Shown here in pieces: positions 1-11,805 of a DNA stretch of 58,548 nucleotides. Made by a program: the position numbers and the translations under genes. The notes under the pieces are model-generated. The model searched no databases. It was not told the origin of the DNA and worked only from the letters and a program-made list of their open reading frames with translations. Each line of letters starts with the position of its first letter. Positions within the stretch are counted from its first letter, which is position 1. Origin of the DNA: Diplocarpon mali (taxonomy: Eukaryota; Ascomycota; Leotiomycetes; Helotiales; Drepanopezizaceae); the NCBI GenBank assembly GCA_024741835.1, contig JAENRP010000281.1:1-58548 (forward strand). The letters are read 5' to 3'.

Positions 1-2525
1 TAAAAACCCTTAATATTTTTCTATAAGCTAGATTTTATATAGCTTATAGTAGTTTTAGAATCGCCTTATTTTTATATTAAGGTTTCTACTAAAGTATAGA
101 ACTATAGTCTATACACTTATAACGCAAGTTAGGTATAATTGATATATCACAAATAGGAAGAGACCTTTTATAATAGAAGCTAGTCTATTTGTATAGTATA
201 ACATTTGCTTTCCCTAGGAAGTCCTAATTGCTTTATATTCTTTGAATTATAGATTCGAGTCGAAATAAATCCTTAACTACTTATTTAACTTTTTTAAAGC
301 TAATATAGTATTATCTAAAAGTCTAATCAATAAGGGATTTCTATAGAAAAAATGAATTAATTCTATTTTTTTAATGTTAAAGCTAATTGAATATTATTCC
401 CTTAGATTAATTAAATCTTTTACCTCTCTTTTAAGAATTTTAATATTACTCTTAAAACTTAAAGAAGAGGCTATAAGACTTAAATCATCTATATAAGACT
501 ATGGTTTAACGTTTTAAGATTTAAATAAGTCTTAAATATAAATCAAGAATAAAATCGGTAAAATAGGACTTCCTTAGGGAATACCTATATTAATAAACTT
601 AAATTCCTCTATTTAGTTATTAAAGGTAAGTCTAAGAGAACGGTCTTTTAAGAACAATTTAACCTATATAATAAGACTAATAGGGAGATTTAGTAAAACT
701 AGAATTTATAATAGTCTGTTTTTCGCAATATAATCAAATACGCCCTTAATATCAAGGAATAGTACACTTATTTTCAGCTTATTCGTCTTATTCAATTCTA
801 CTTCATTTTGCAAGATTAGAGCTGCGTTAATAGCTGATTTATATAATCTACTACTAATTTGAGAATAGTATAGTAGAGTAGTAGTTTCAACTAAATAACT
901 AAGACGCTAGGCTAGTATTCTTTTAGAAATTTTACTAAGACAATTAAGCAGTGATATAACTCTATATGCTTTTAGTTTTAAATAGTCTGGTTTTTTAAGC
1001 TTCTTAAGAATAAATCCAATAGCTTATTTCTATGCTTTAAAGTAGTAGCCCTAGTTTATTAAGGACAAATAGACTTTAAAAAACACTTCTGGAATAGCTA
1101 AATAAGCTTGAATAATTATTTCTTATATAATAAAATCTAGTCTTAGGGTTTTACCCTTTATCTTTGAAGTATACGCATTTTTAATCTCAATTTATATTAA
1201 TAATAACCAACTCCACTTATTACTCTTATTTAAATAATTAACGTCAATTTCTAACGCTTATAGATTTAGACTATTAGAAATAGGTAGAGTTAGAAAGAGA
1301 GTACTTTTAAAGATATTACACTTTTTTTAAAAAGTCGATTCAAGCTCTTAAGTATTAGAGTCAGATAAACTAAGGATTAATTAAGAGCTTAATCCCTTAG
1401 TATATAATATAGCTTTAAATATCGACTAAGAGTCCTCTTTTTTTAAGAATTGGTTCTAGTGCTTTATATTTGCTATTTTAATTAAATTAAAATATGTATT
1501 TCTAGCTTGTTTTAGTTCTTATTGAAAAAGAGTATACCTTAAGGATTTGCTTTTATAATAGAATCGTTATATGATTTTATATAGATTTTTTAAATCCTTA
1601 TTCTATTAGGGTTTACTATTTATAGATAACTTGGATTTAGATATTACCTTATCTGTAGCTTCTGTGAATTTTATAGTAAAAGTATTTACTAGGTCTTTTA
1701 GTTCTTAATTTGTATTAAAATCTTTAGAATATTTGAAATCTAAGAAGACGTTTTTAATTATTCTCTTAAATTTTTCCTAATTTAAATTTTTTATATTATA
1801 TTGTAGAACAGTAGGGTGAGACCTAGTATTACTAGTACTAATAGTAATAGTAAATAGAACCCTGAAGTGATTAGAACCTAGATCTAGTATAGTTTGCCAG
1901 TCTATGATTTTATTTACTATTCCTTAAGTAGCAAATGTTAAATCAATAATAGAGGGAGTTATTATATTTAATTTAAAATAAGTTCCTTCCCTTAGAGTAT
2001 TTAATAGATATAAAGAGTGTTTTTCTATAATATTTAATAAAATTGGAGCGTAGTGATCAGTTTCTTTAAGGGGGTCCTACTAAGGGTGATATATATTAAA
2101 GTCTTTTAAAAATATTAAATCCTTAGAAAATAATACTAGTAAATAGTCTCTTTTTAAGAATTTAATATTATTCGGCAAAATTTAAGGTGACTTGTATTAT
2201 AGATGTTAATTAATTGAATATGAAAAACGTTTATAATAATACAATTAGGATCAATTGGTAAGCTAGGTGCTAGTGTAGCGTATATTTTATTTAAAATATA
2301 AAATAATGTTTTAGGCCTAAAGGAATTTTGATTCAGAAGGATTTATTTAAAACTAAAGTGTACGATAGATCTATATAATAAATCGTTCTCTTATATAATC
2401 TAAGGTTCTTAAATTGCAATTAAATCAATAGATAACTCTACGGCCATTTGTAAAACGTACTCTATAGTAGGCGAGCTTCTATTTACGTTAATTTGTAGGC
2501 ATTTATTCCCAATTATTATTAATAG
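1..2525 (-). pseudogene. LINE (Tad1-like) ORF2: endonuclease and reverse transcriptase, RIP-degraded, runs off left edge
   Basis: This is the pol protein of a non-LTR retrotransposon, which nicks target DNA and copies its RNA in place. Reading the minus strand through stops gives an AP-endonuclease-type start (about 2510-2400, LQINVNRSSPTIEYV, then DLIAIQEP). The endonuclease motif D-F-N-I-Y-H-P followed by two stops and DP is at about 2105-2050, matching GDFNxHHPxWDP. The reverse transcriptase motif GIP-stop-GSPILPILFLI is at 585-541 and the catalytic box SYIDDLSLIA at 498-469. Both catalytic Asp of YIDD survive; the stop in GIPxGSP replaces the usual Gln, as expected of RIP. The thumb and any RNase H lie beyond base 1. 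Family motif order is established knowledge; the Tad1-clade label is inferred from fungal context and the knuckle-bearing ORF1 upstream. Confidence 0.85.
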
Positions 2526-4219
2526 TAGATAGAGCGCTGAATCGATTTATAGTAGTAGTACTACTAATAGTACGTTTTTCTATAGATTTATTTTTAATTA
2601 TAATAAAAACTTCATATAGCTTAGAATCAGCCGAATGTATAGTTTCTTTGCAATTAGCGCATTTAATACTAGTGTGCTTGCACTTAGTATTTACCTTATA
2701 AGTATTATAGGTATAAGCCTATCTTATATAGTTGCTTTTATATAGGAAGCATTTTAGTTCTCTTTTATAAAGAACCTTTAAATAGCTAAATTTAATATAG
2801 GTTTTATACTATTATATACTACTAGTATCTATATATTTAACGACTTTTACTAAAGCGCCACTGATATATAGTCTTTTGCTTATAGCTCGCTTAGCTTGAT
2901 TTTCATTTAAGAAAGAGATAATAATTATACTACTCCTATATAAACCAGAGTTACGTTTCTCTCTTAGAGTAGCTTAATAGGATTTTCCTACTAGGGTGAA
3001 ACCCTTATTAAAGGTTTTAATCTCTTTTAAGACTAGCTCTAAGTCTAGGCTACGCTTTATATTAAAATCCGCAAACGGAATACTATGAATAGCTCCTTTA
3101 TACTACGGCTTTTCCTTTTTAAGGCTAATTAATTGAAGAAGCACCCCTCTAATAATAGCCTTATTTGAAATTAAAAAATTAATGCTTAACGCAAGAGTAG
3201 TAGTTAAAATAATATTTTTATATAAAGATAAGGACGCAGTAGCGATTATTAAATTATTAAAACCGTTCTTTTTAAAAGTAGTATTAATTCGATTACGTAA
3301 AGCAATTGATGAAAAAGAAGTAGTCGAAGCTGAAGGGGACTATAAAAGGGTGCATCTCTTAAAAAGGACTGGCTTACTATTTCCCTTTGGCTTATTAGGC
3401 CCTGAATTCGCGGTAGGGTTCCTAGGGTTACCTGCAGCCCTAGCCCTATTCCTATTTGCGCCACCTGTACTAGTACTACTAGTAGTAGCGCTAGTACTAT
3501 AATTTGCAATAGTAGCTATAGTAGCTACTGCTACTGACTTGATTGCTTAAGCATACGTTTTTAGCATTTGCTCGATTTTCCGTATTGCTCTCTTTAAATT
3601 AGCTACTTGCGTAGCTAGAATCGTAGAAGTGTTTTTAATATAGTTATGCTTTATATACTTTTTGAAAACCTTAAGTAAATTAAGTAGTTTCGTCTGTTTT
3701 TCCCGAGAATTAGTCGCTAAGTATGCTTTAATAAGGAGGTCTCTTACTTAAAGTACAAGCTTAGTTGATTCGTTAGTATTAATACTACTAGCATTATTTT
3801 AAAAGGAGAAGTCGATTCTAAGGGTTTTATTAGCCCTTTAATCGATTAGGGACAGTGATCCCCTTTTGGCATTATTAACAATTTGGCTTGAATTAGCTAA
3901 AGGAGCCGCATTTCGCATTCGGCTAGCGTTAGTTTAAATAGGGGTAAGATTAAGGGGGTTAATACTCGAATCTCTACCTCTTGCAATAGGGTTATCCCTA
4001 GGGGTTAATTCGACTTTAGAAATCGAATCAAAGCCTTTAATATGGCTAGGTAGCTCTCCCTCCTCTATAGGGGAGTCGGAGTCATAGTGGGAGACGCCTA
4101 TAGGGTCGCTTAAGGGCTTTATACCACCTACTTCGCTATTATAGTAGAAATAAGCCACTGCAGCTTATAGGGGCAAAAGGGCAAGGTGTTTAGGGTATTC
4201 TGCAAAGAATGGAAGGTAG
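2526..4219 (-). pseudogene. LINE ORF1 (Gag-like, zinc knuckle), RIP-degraded
   Basis: ORF1 of the same LINE is an RNA-binding coat-like protein. The frame beginning near 4158 (SEVGGIKPLSDPIGVSHYDS) is acidic and Ser/Pro-rich. A coiled-coil-like stretch follows (ILATQVANLKRAIRKIEQML, about 3640-3560), then a Gly/Asn/Arg-rich linker near 3420. A Cys-rich knuckle region lies at about 2760-2640, with spacings resembling CxxC...CxxxxxxxCxxC; some expected Cys and His now read Tyr, consistent with RIP. Read through the GagO-1 insertion, one frame appears to continue upstream into 7153-7300 (WWFYSLL, FWIFHPLANDAYYLPFFAEY), so the true start is upstream of the insertion. No initiator ATG can be assigned; the short open frame at 4158 starts with GTG. 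Confidence 0.7.
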
Positions 4220-4466
4220 TATAGAGACCTGGAAGTGGAGGATCTCGTAACATAGGTCATATGGTTAGATAAGGACTAAGAAAGGGGTATATATAGGACC
4301 ACTATTATACTTAGAGACAGCGCGCAATGCCAACTACCTATTCTACCCTTAACTAGTGAATTGTCCTAGTTCTTGTCTTTAGAGAGCCCGCTTGTAGTGC
4401 TTCCTTCCTCTTTATCTTTAGTCTTCCCTTAGGCCTATTCTTATATTATGCCTACTTCCTCTTATA
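4220..4466 (+). repeat. 5' LTR of GagO-1
   Basis: The 247-bp direct repeat partner of 6906-7152. It is followed by a primer-binding region (TTAATAACTTACGCAAGG) that matches GagO-2 (TTGGTAACCTACGCAGGG) and Gypsy-B (TTAGTGACCTACGCAAGG). It carries the AGCGCGCAATGCCAACTACC block shared by all LTRs of this family. Confidence 0.85.
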
Positions 4467-5277
4467 TTAATAACTTACGCAAGGACGATTCCTTTGAGAT
4501 TTCGTCTTTATACGACTTCTCCTCTTGATTTTCTTAGTTTGCAAATAAAAGATTAACCCTTCGAAAACCCTTCTCAAATCTATAATCATTCAGTTATTTG
4601 TAACTATCGGTTGTTATTCCTCTATTATCGACCTTGCAATCACTTAGTTATTTGGAACTATCGATTGCTACTCTTTACTATTAATAACCTTAGATTTTCC
4701 TATTTCGGCCCTTATTTTGCCTCTCCTACCTCTAATTTAAAAAGCTTAAATTATCAGCTTATTAGTACGATTATCGGGTTTCCAGCCTCTCTAATATAAA
4801 GAAGTTTAATTAGCTATTATAGCTACTTTAAATAATAGTAGTTTTAAGTATTTATATAATACTAAACGAAAGCTCTAATTGGGAGTATCTCTTTAGTTTT
4901 TTTAAAAAGCTAAAATGGATACTTCAGCTGCCTTGGCTTGATAGAACTCTAAAAACTGCCTTAGAATTGTCTCTAAAGACCCCTTTATTCTAAAGACTAA
5001 TAGGAATTGTCTTAGAAGCTAAGATGAATCTTTCTTAGAAACTTTATCTTAAAAATTAGTCTTTAATTCGATAAACCTTTTCTTACTACTAGTGATTGCA
5101 ATACCTTTATTTGCTACTTTGCACCTATTAAAGAAGTCTTAGTAAAGTATAAATAAACTTTCTGCAAAAGCCGAATTTTCACTCTTAGGCCAGGCTTGCG
5201 AATAAGAATATAAAAATGTAATTTTATATAACTCGAGTTCTTTACCTTCCCTTTTGATAATTGCACTTGCTTTTTTA

Positions 5278-6492
5278 ATATCGATACTTGAAAATACTAA
5301 AAATATCAATTTTAAACCTCCTTTTGACCCTTTGCCCGAATCTTTTTAAGCCTATCCTAGTTACTCTAAAATTGACTCGGATTTTGAAAACTCTTTAAAA
5401 TACCTTATGCCTTATATTCGACCTAGCTCCTCTCCTATTGAAACAAATAAAGTAATAATGGCCGCCTTTAAAGCTATTACTAATCATTTTCCCTTTTTTA
5501 ATTCTTCTAGCGCTCCTTATTTTATTAGAGCTAATATTACTAATTTCCTTAAATAATATAAGGAGACTTATTATAATTTTAATATTAGATATAATAAGAT
5601 AATCAATCGACTTCCTTACTACTATAATTAAATTAATAAAGATATTATCAAATCTCTACTTAAGTAGAAGCTTTGCGAATCCTAAGAACTCCTTACTAAG
5701 GCTTTTAAATCTGAATTTTAAGAATTTAATAGATAGTAGATTTATAATACTCTAGCCTTTCTAAAGGAGTTTGTTCTTATTACTCGCACTCCTAAGGAAT
5801 TTAAAAACTACTATTAGACCTTTACTTAAGTATTAAATACCTTAATCGATTAGAAGATTCTTAGTAAAGTTAAAAGAGGATGCCTTTTCCTACTTAAGTT
5901 ACTTACTAGCCTTTAAAATAGGATTATTAAGCATTTTAAAATTAATAAGTATAATCTTATAATATACGCTTAATTCGAAGACTTTTCGACCTTTGCTTTA
6001 AAATCAGACCTTAGCAAAAGGACTATTAAAGCAATAGAAAAGGAGAAAGAGCCTACCTCCTCCTTTACTAAAGATCTTAAAAGCCTAGTATAAGAATATT
6101 TAAAGGCTTTAGAGGTTACTAAAGAGGTAAAGAAAAATCCAGTAGTAATTCCCTTTACTTATAGTCTTAGCCTAAGAGTGAAATCTGCCTTAAAAATCAA
6201 GGAACTTAAAGCTTAGTTTTCTAAACTCTATATCTAATGTTTAAAAACCTTAATCAAAGGCCTTCTTTAGGAAACTTATCGCGCCCTTTAGTTTAGTAAT
6301 CGATAGGCTTTAAAAGGTAAAAACTAGTATACGAATTCTAAATACCTAAATCCAGCTTCCTTTAAATTAAATAAGCGAGTCGCTATCTTAGAAAGGCTTA
6401 ATAATTATATATAGCTATATTAAAGAAATTCTTAAATTATTAGTCGAATTTTATATAAAGCTTGGATTTTCTTTAGTAAAGACGCCTCTTAA
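5278..6492 (+). pseudogene. Gag-like protein of GagO-1, RIP-degraded
   Basis: A degenerate 405-codon frame. The start codon reads ATA where the sister copy has ATG, so it has been lost by G-to-A change. The protein is homologous to the N-terminal and central Gag of Gypsy-B (shared blocks such as AAFKAIxNxFP, APYFIRANITxFLK, QYKETYY, LAFLKEFxLIT, SKVxRGRLFLLKL). It carries one copy of the 23-bp palindrome at 6157-6179, at exactly the same point as the copies in GagO-2 and Gypsy-B Gag. I see no zinc knuckle, unlike Gypsy-B Gag. It presumably would have formed particles together with Gypsy-B proteins (inference). Confidence 0.75.
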
Positions 6493-6710
6493 GTTAATTA
6501 AAGTATATATACTTAGGATTACTTGAAATTGTCTTCGAATTTTCTTTAAAATTGCGATTTAATAGCTTTAATAACTTCGAGCTTTTGACTCGCAGGCTTA
6601 GCCTAAGAGTCGTATTACTAAAGGAGGAAAAGGAGTTTTTATCATTTTTATTTATTTACTACTATACCTCCCCCCTTCCCTCTCTCCCTTTATATATTTC
6701 TTTAAAATCT

Positions 6711-6733
6711 ACTCGCAGGCCTGACCTGCGAGT
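6711..6733. repeat. Dispersed 23-bp palindrome (well-preserved example)
   Basis: ACTCGCAGGCC, a central T, then GACCTGCGAGT: an 11+1+11 inverted repeat with one mismatch. Other copies start at 5181, 6157, 6588, 7540, 8926, 11588, 13807, 13852, 23850, 23895, 25976, 27400, 29367, 29529, 31945, 32915, 33346, 33470, 34385, 35394, 39898, 39964, 41377, 41425, 43324, 44144, 44206 and 51093, with two more near 51720 and 51780. The Copia-D and Copia-E arrays are additional. Confidence 0.9.
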
Positions 6734-6905
6734 TAAAAAAAAAAAAAAAAAAACCCTCTCTCCTCTCCCTATCTTTACAACTTTAAGTACTAACTCTACT
6801 TATACTTATTATTCTTATAAATAGGGATTGGTATTCTTAACTTATAAGAGTCTTATATCTTTGCTAATAGTAGTAGGGGCCGCTACTTAAGTTAATTAAG
6901 GCATA

Positions 6906-7152
6906 TATAAAGACCTAGAAGTAAAGGATCTTATAATATAAGTTATATAGTTAGATAAGGACTAAGAAAGGGGTATATATAAGACTACTATTATACTTAA
7001 AGATAGCGCGCAATGCTAACTACCTATTCTACCCCTAATTAATGAATTATCTTAGTTCTTATCTTTAGAGAGCCTGCTTATAGTACTTCCTCCCTCTTTG
7101 TCTTTGGTCTTCCCTTAGGCCTATTCTTGTATTGTGCCTGCTCCCTCTTATA
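6906..7152 (+). repeat. 3' LTR of GagO-1
   Basis: The 247-bp direct repeat partner of 4220-4466, diverged mostly by transitions. The GTAG duplication follows immediately. Confidence 0.85.
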
Positions 7153-7156
7153 GTAG

Positions 7157-7440
7157 TAGGCGTCGTTTGCTAGGGGGTGAAAAATCCAGAAAAGAGGTTG
7201 CTCTGCGTATAGTTGTTATAAAAGGCTATAAAACCACCAGTTCTATAAAGTTTGTTTAAGCGCATTTTAAAAAGGTGCCCTTGTTTCATTATTACTATAA
7301 TAGGGTTATTATTATTAGTAATAGGCCGTAAGATCTCTTTTTACTTCATTTTTGCAATTATATAAGCTAGTTAAGATTTTGAACCAAGTGCTTAGGAAGT
7401 CTATCGACTTATCTTTTTCGCAGATAGAGTAAGTTTTATA
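7157..7440. other. Junction between the LINE 5' part and the Gypsy-B-linked long frame
   Basis: This stretch lies between the GagO-1 TSD and the end of the long minus-strand frame at 9860-7440. Two minus-strand frames are both fairly open here: one continues the upstream long frame, the other joins LINE ORF1 across GagO-1. The LINE 5' end therefore lies somewhere in this interval but I cannot place it to the base. No other feature is visible. Confidence 0.4.
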
Positions 7441-9860
7441 TCCGATTAAGAGCCGATCTACTTATTAAGGCTTTCAAAAGCTGGCCCTTATCCGATCGAT
7501 AGGATCTGATAATCTAAGACTTGCTTTCTAATAAAATTGACTTGCGGGCCGGGACCGTAAGTGATAATCGGATTTTCTTTATTAGCAGTACTTGCATCTC
7601 TCTTTATCGAAACGACTTAATTGTAAAGACTAAGACTAATTAATTAAGGAGGTTTAAAGTAGGCTATAAGCTAATAGGCTCCTCTACTTTTTACTATTAT
7701 AGTTAAGAGGTAGAGTCTATAATATATCTAAAGGACTTATTAAGTAAGATTAAATATTATATTATAGAGAAAATAAGAAGGTATAGAGATTGCGTTATCT
7801 ATAAGGCAGAAGTGATAAAGGTATATCTCTACTTCTTATCTTATAATAGAGAGGAATATACTTATAAAAGCACTATTATTAATAGTAAAGTTATCGGTTA
7901 GGAAGCGGCATCTAAAGGATTTAAGTATTACAATTGACCCTTCTTCTTCTATTTCCTCTTACTATTTATTGCTTAATAATATTAAAAAGAAAGAATTGTT
8001 CTATTTAATCGGCTCTAACGCCTTTAAGGCTTTGGGATCAGCCCTGAATTTTATAGCACTTAAAGATGCTTCTATTATTAATAAGTTGGATTTGCGTATT
8101 CTTAAAGAGATAAAGAATTAATTATTAAAGTAGATTAGAAAAAGATCGATATCTTCTACTATGTAAAGAAGTTTAAAGTATTTAATAGTTTCGTTAATAT
8201 TAAATCCTTTATAATTAAGACTATAGTAAACCGAAAGAGAGTAAATATAAAGGTCGCAAAGTCTTCTCCCTTCGATTCCTACGCTAAGAAGATACTATTA
8301 AAAGCGAGTTTTCATTATAAAGGACACTTGAATATTATATCGTTCTTTAAGCTTAAGGTTAAGAATAACCGATTGAGGTACGTTATTATAATTACAAATA
8401 TCCTAATTAATAGATTCCTCTTCGCGCTCTCTTTCTCGCAAGATAAAATAGTCTCGCTTAATATCTAAGAGATTAGGTTTTTAACTTTTATAATTATTAA
8501 AGAATTGAATAATATCCGTAAGGGCGAACTCGTTTAGGATAAGCTATTAAATCTATTTGATAGCTCTCTTAATTGTCTTTAAAGTAGTAGGAATAAGGTC
8601 TTCCTTTATATTATCGTTTCTAAAACAGTTATATATAAATATAAAGAAGTTAAGAACTAGCTCCTTTAAGTTATTAGGAAAGGAGTTTAAGCAAGTACGC
8701 AATCCTTTGGTTTTAAATTGCAAATTAGCTAAGGTAGCTATGAAATAATCCATCCTTTTTAAAGGTTAAGCTAAAATAGGTCGTTTAGCTAAAGGAGAGT
8801 CCTTTAAAGATTTTGAAAATTCTAAAGAGGCTGCGCTAAGCGTTTAAGCAGTTTATTTAGCAGCGGTTTCTAAAATCATTTCAATAAGAGGCAGGTTAGG
8901 TCTAATTCCAAAATTATTACTTCTAACTCCTAGTCTAAGACTATAAGTTAAATTATATAGTTTAGCACTTATTATATCTTTAGGCTAAGAAGCGAATTTC
9001 AAGGCAAGCTTAACTATAAATAACCAATTCCCTTCTTTATTATTAAAGAAATCTTATTTAAACCTTAGCATAAGAGTCTAGTTCTCTTTTAAAATAAGCA
9101 AACTATAAGTAGAAGCGCAAAGCCTTAGCATATTAATAATAGTACTATTAGGTAAGGTAATATCTGCAGCTTAATTTGATCTTTTTATAGCTCTATTAGC
9201 TATTATAAGTACTGCATTAGATAGGCCTATAAATCTACGACCGCGAATTCGATTGCCTTAGAATTTTACTACTCCTTTTTAAATAATAAAGAAATTAAGA
9301 ATCTAAATAGCTTTAGCAGTAGGAGTATTTTCCTTAAGAATTTTTAATATTACTCGCCTTCTATTATTAGAATCAATATTTATCAGGAAGTGCAAACGAA
9401 ATAGGAGTCCTCTCTTATTAATAGCTGAATTATCCAATCGTCGAATAGATTCTTCCCTTTTATCTTAGTCTATTCTAAAAGTATTAGCTAAGGTTATATA
9501 TTAATTTGCGTTAATTAAGAATTCCTCTTTAGAGATTCCCTTTAGTCTTAATTTACTAGTTAGGAAGTTGTTAAATTAGAGAATTCTAAGGGCCATTTGG
9601 GTTAAAAGGTTGTTAATAGCATTCGCGTAAGCTAAAAGGAGTTTTTATTACTCTATATCTCTTAAAGCTGCGTAAGTCGATTTGAAGCTCTTTAATAATG
9701 CAATAGCTTTGCCGTCTTAAGAGAAGTTTATAACTAGTGTTTATTTATCCCTTATTATAATAGATAAAACCATTTATAAGTTCTTTAAAGGCATATTACT
9801 TATGAAAGATAGGGAGTATAAATAAGAGAGTTTAATAGGGTATAAGAATTAAAAGGGCAT
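7440..9860 (-). pseudogene. Unrecognised long coding remnant of about 800 codons, downstream of and in frame with Gypsy-B pol
   Basis: I do not recognise this protein. One minus-strand frame stays readable from ATG-like codons at 9860 or 9794 (MPLKNL-stop-MVLSIIIRDK) down to about 7440, with stops at roughly the density expected if Gln and Arg codons were mutated. Its content is protein-like: charged, mixed segments such as LKGISKEEFLINAN, KREESIRRLDNSA, RGRRFIGLSNAVLIIANRAI, KEGNWLFIVKLALKFAS, MDYFIATLANLQFKTKGLR and FILREREREEESIN. Two copies of the 23-bp palindrome lie in this frame (8926-8948, TYSLRLGV; 7540-7562, TYGPGPQV). Removing Gypsy-A and one TSD copy joins it without a frame break to the end of Gypsy-B integrase. 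It could be a third Gypsy-B protein, a protein of the adjacent LINE, or part of another unseen element. Confidence 0.5.
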
Positions 9861-10043
9861 ATAAGCTGCAATAGGTTTACTATATATATATTAAGGAAAT
9901 TGGACTTTTTATTTATTATTCTAAGAAAGTAATAGGAATGCTATAATTAAAGGCTAATATCAAGAATGTAAAATAAGTTAGAGCAGGCAAGAATTTAAAG
10001 TGATCCTAAAAGATCTATATCTTAAATAATAAAAGAGGCGACC

Positions 10044-10284
10044 TGTTACAGCCGCATCACGTGCACGGTTATATCACGTGTCGAAGTCAGGTGCACGCTA
10101 AGGTAGCGAGGTGGCTGGATCACGTGCACGCTAGTAAAGCACCTGTACTTATTCTAGAGGAGCTCTACTAAAGACTCTCTCTTCTTTATCTTTTCTTTTC
10201 TATTATATAGCATACCTTTTAAGGTAATATAGTTAGCGTTATTCGATTATCGCCCCTTTATATGCTTTAGAGCAAGTTGTAATA
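10044..10284 (+). repeat. 5' LTR of Gypsy-A, with CACGTG boxes
   Basis: A 241-bp repeat beginning TGTTACAGCCGCATCACGTG and ending GAGCAAGTTGTAATA. Three CACGTG E-box palindromes fall within its first 95 bases. It pairs with 25575-25815. Confidence 0.92.
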
Positions 10285-11380
10285 TAAGAAAAGATCAACT
10301 TAACCTTTGCTAAGACGCTTAATATCTACCCCCTTTAGAATCGTCACTTCGAACTGCCTTAAGCAACTCGATCTTTCGATCTTAACTCTTCTACTACAAA
10401 CTGCCTTAAGCAACTTATATATAGCGCCTAGATCTTACTAATCTAGTTTTTAAAGAAAGCTGAACAATAACCCTTAAATACAAGATCAGCTCGTTTTTTC
10501 GACCCCTTATCTACTCTATTCTGTAAATAGAAACTCACCTTTAATTTCAACTCGAAAAAAAATATTTACTATATCCTCGCTTCGCTAGCATAGGCTGCTG
10601 CCTAGAGCAGTATAATAAATCGAGAAAACCTTCGTGGCTCAGGATTGGGACGTCGGTGCTGCCGGTGGACAGTTTGCGCTCGCCCTCTTTATATTCCTCT
10701 ATGTCGATATCATCGATGCAACAGCGACACTGTACTCAATGGCGCGCTTCTCTGGAGTGGTCGACCCAGAGAGTGGAGACTTTTCTCTTCTTAACTCTCT
10801 CCTTCTCTTACAAACACTTTATACCACTTGTCTTTATCGACCTATACTTATCGATAACTCTCCTTATACTCGTCGATAACTCTCCTTATACTCTTCGAAG
10901 CTCCTTACTCCTTCCTTCGAAACCCTTAAATACAACTCGACTCTTTGAAAAACCCTCCTTATAAATAAGTCATCGACCTTCTTTTTACTCCCTATCGACC
11001 CATACTTATCGACAACTCTCCTTATACTCTTCGAAGCTCTTAGGTACGAAACTAAGAGACTTATATATATATATATATATAGAGACTTAGTCAGCCTTAA
11101 TAGGTTATACTATACTGTTAGAGATTAGGTCAACTTTAATAGAGTAATAAGCTTTGGATCTCCAGACCCTACTTCCCTGGATTTACACTATATCCTTAGA
11201 TAACCTTATTACAACTCCTAATTAGTAAAGAGACGTGATCTTAAAGTAAAACCTTCTTTCTTAAGATCTATAAACCTACGATACCTTAATATATACTTTA
11301 CTAAAAGGCTTTAAGAACATATATAGCTCTACCTATACTAATCTTCCCCCTTTTAAATAGGTTACTATTTAGCATTAAGT
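10285..11380 (+). other. Gypsy-A leader: untranslated region with captured host fragment and short direct repeats
   Basis: About 1.1 kb between the 5' LTR and readable gag. It contains the purine-permease fragment (separate entry). A direct repeat of about 45 bp, including CTTATCGATAACTCTCC, occurs near 10835-10905 and again near 10997-11040. A short TA microsatellite lies at about 11062-11081. No obvious primer-binding match is seen right after the LTR. Confidence 0.6.
10634..10783 (+). pseudogene. Captured fragment of an AzgA-type purine permease
   Basis: Fifty codons without a stop encode [20 protein letters not shown], then [20 protein letters not shown] and VVDPESGDF. This matches the well-known AzgA (hypoxanthine-adenine-guanine, NCS2) block with [12 protein letters not shown] and SMARF-x-GVVD, a membrane-spanning segment of the transporter. 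Homology stops abruptly at both ends: the next residues ([10 protein letters not shown]) are leader sequence. The stretch is clearly richer in G and C than its surroundings and has intact CpG and CpA sites, so it looks almost untouched by RIP. It lies in the Gypsy-A leader ahead of gag, as expected for a transduplicated host exon piece. It has no proper start and is far too short to work. Confidence 0.82.
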
Positions 11381-11805
11381 CCCTTTAGACTAAATTAGAT
11401 AATATAAAGAGAGTTAGTACTTATAACCTCTAATCTTATACCACTTAGGAGAAGTAAAAGGTTAACCGCACCTTTACTACCGGGCCTTACTGCCACTAGT
11501 TCTATAGGCCTTACTACTACCTTAGGTCTTAAAGATATTCCCCCTCTTAAGCCTACTTAAGAAGTTACCTCCTTTAATACAGATTCTACTCCTAGGCCTG
11601 GCCTATAAGTGGATTCTTAAAATACTCCCTTTCTGTCGATTGAAGTTAAGGAAGAAGATATACTCTCTTTAATAATATCTACCCTTACTATATTAGCCCC
11701 TCTCTTTTCAACTACTTAATAGGCCGAAATTGCAAACCTTATTAGCGCTACTATAGCTGCTGCTCTTTAAAATAATGCTACTGCCCCTTCTTCCTTAAGT
11801 GTTAG

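Larger units (their letters stand above)
4220..7152 (+). mobile_element. GagO-1: Gag-only LTR retrotransposon (non-autonomous), inserted in the LINE
   Basis: A complete 2.9-kb element bounded by two 247-bp LTRs (4220-4466 and 6906-7152) and a perfect 4-bp TSD, GTAG (4216-4219 and 7153-7156). The LTR begins TATAGAGACC and ends CTCTTATA, consistent with TG...CA ends after RIP. The interior holds one gag-like frame and no protease, reverse transcriptase or integrase. It is a sister of the element at 30988-33922, with the same structure and nearly the same length. A poly-A run (about 6737-6754) sits beside a palindrome copy in the 3' untranslated part. Confidence 0.85.

Noticed and set aside
3182..3502. 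106-codon plus-strand and 86-codon minus-strand open frames
   Set aside because: Neither is in the frame of LINE ORF1 defined by the knuckle and the upstream acidic region. Low-complexity Leu/Val runs suggest chance.
8140..8466. Stop-free plus-strand frame of about 109 codons (no ATG), with FDSYAKKILLKASFHYKGHL
   Set aside because: It is in exact codon register with the long minus-strand frame, whose Gln-type stops read as Leu codons on the other strand. It does not extend and has a frame break at about 8115, so I favour the minus strand, though not with certainty.
10656..10964. 102-codon plus-strand open frame overlapping the permease fragment
   Set aside because: It is out of frame with the recognised permease peptide; its openness comes from the GC-richer fragment.
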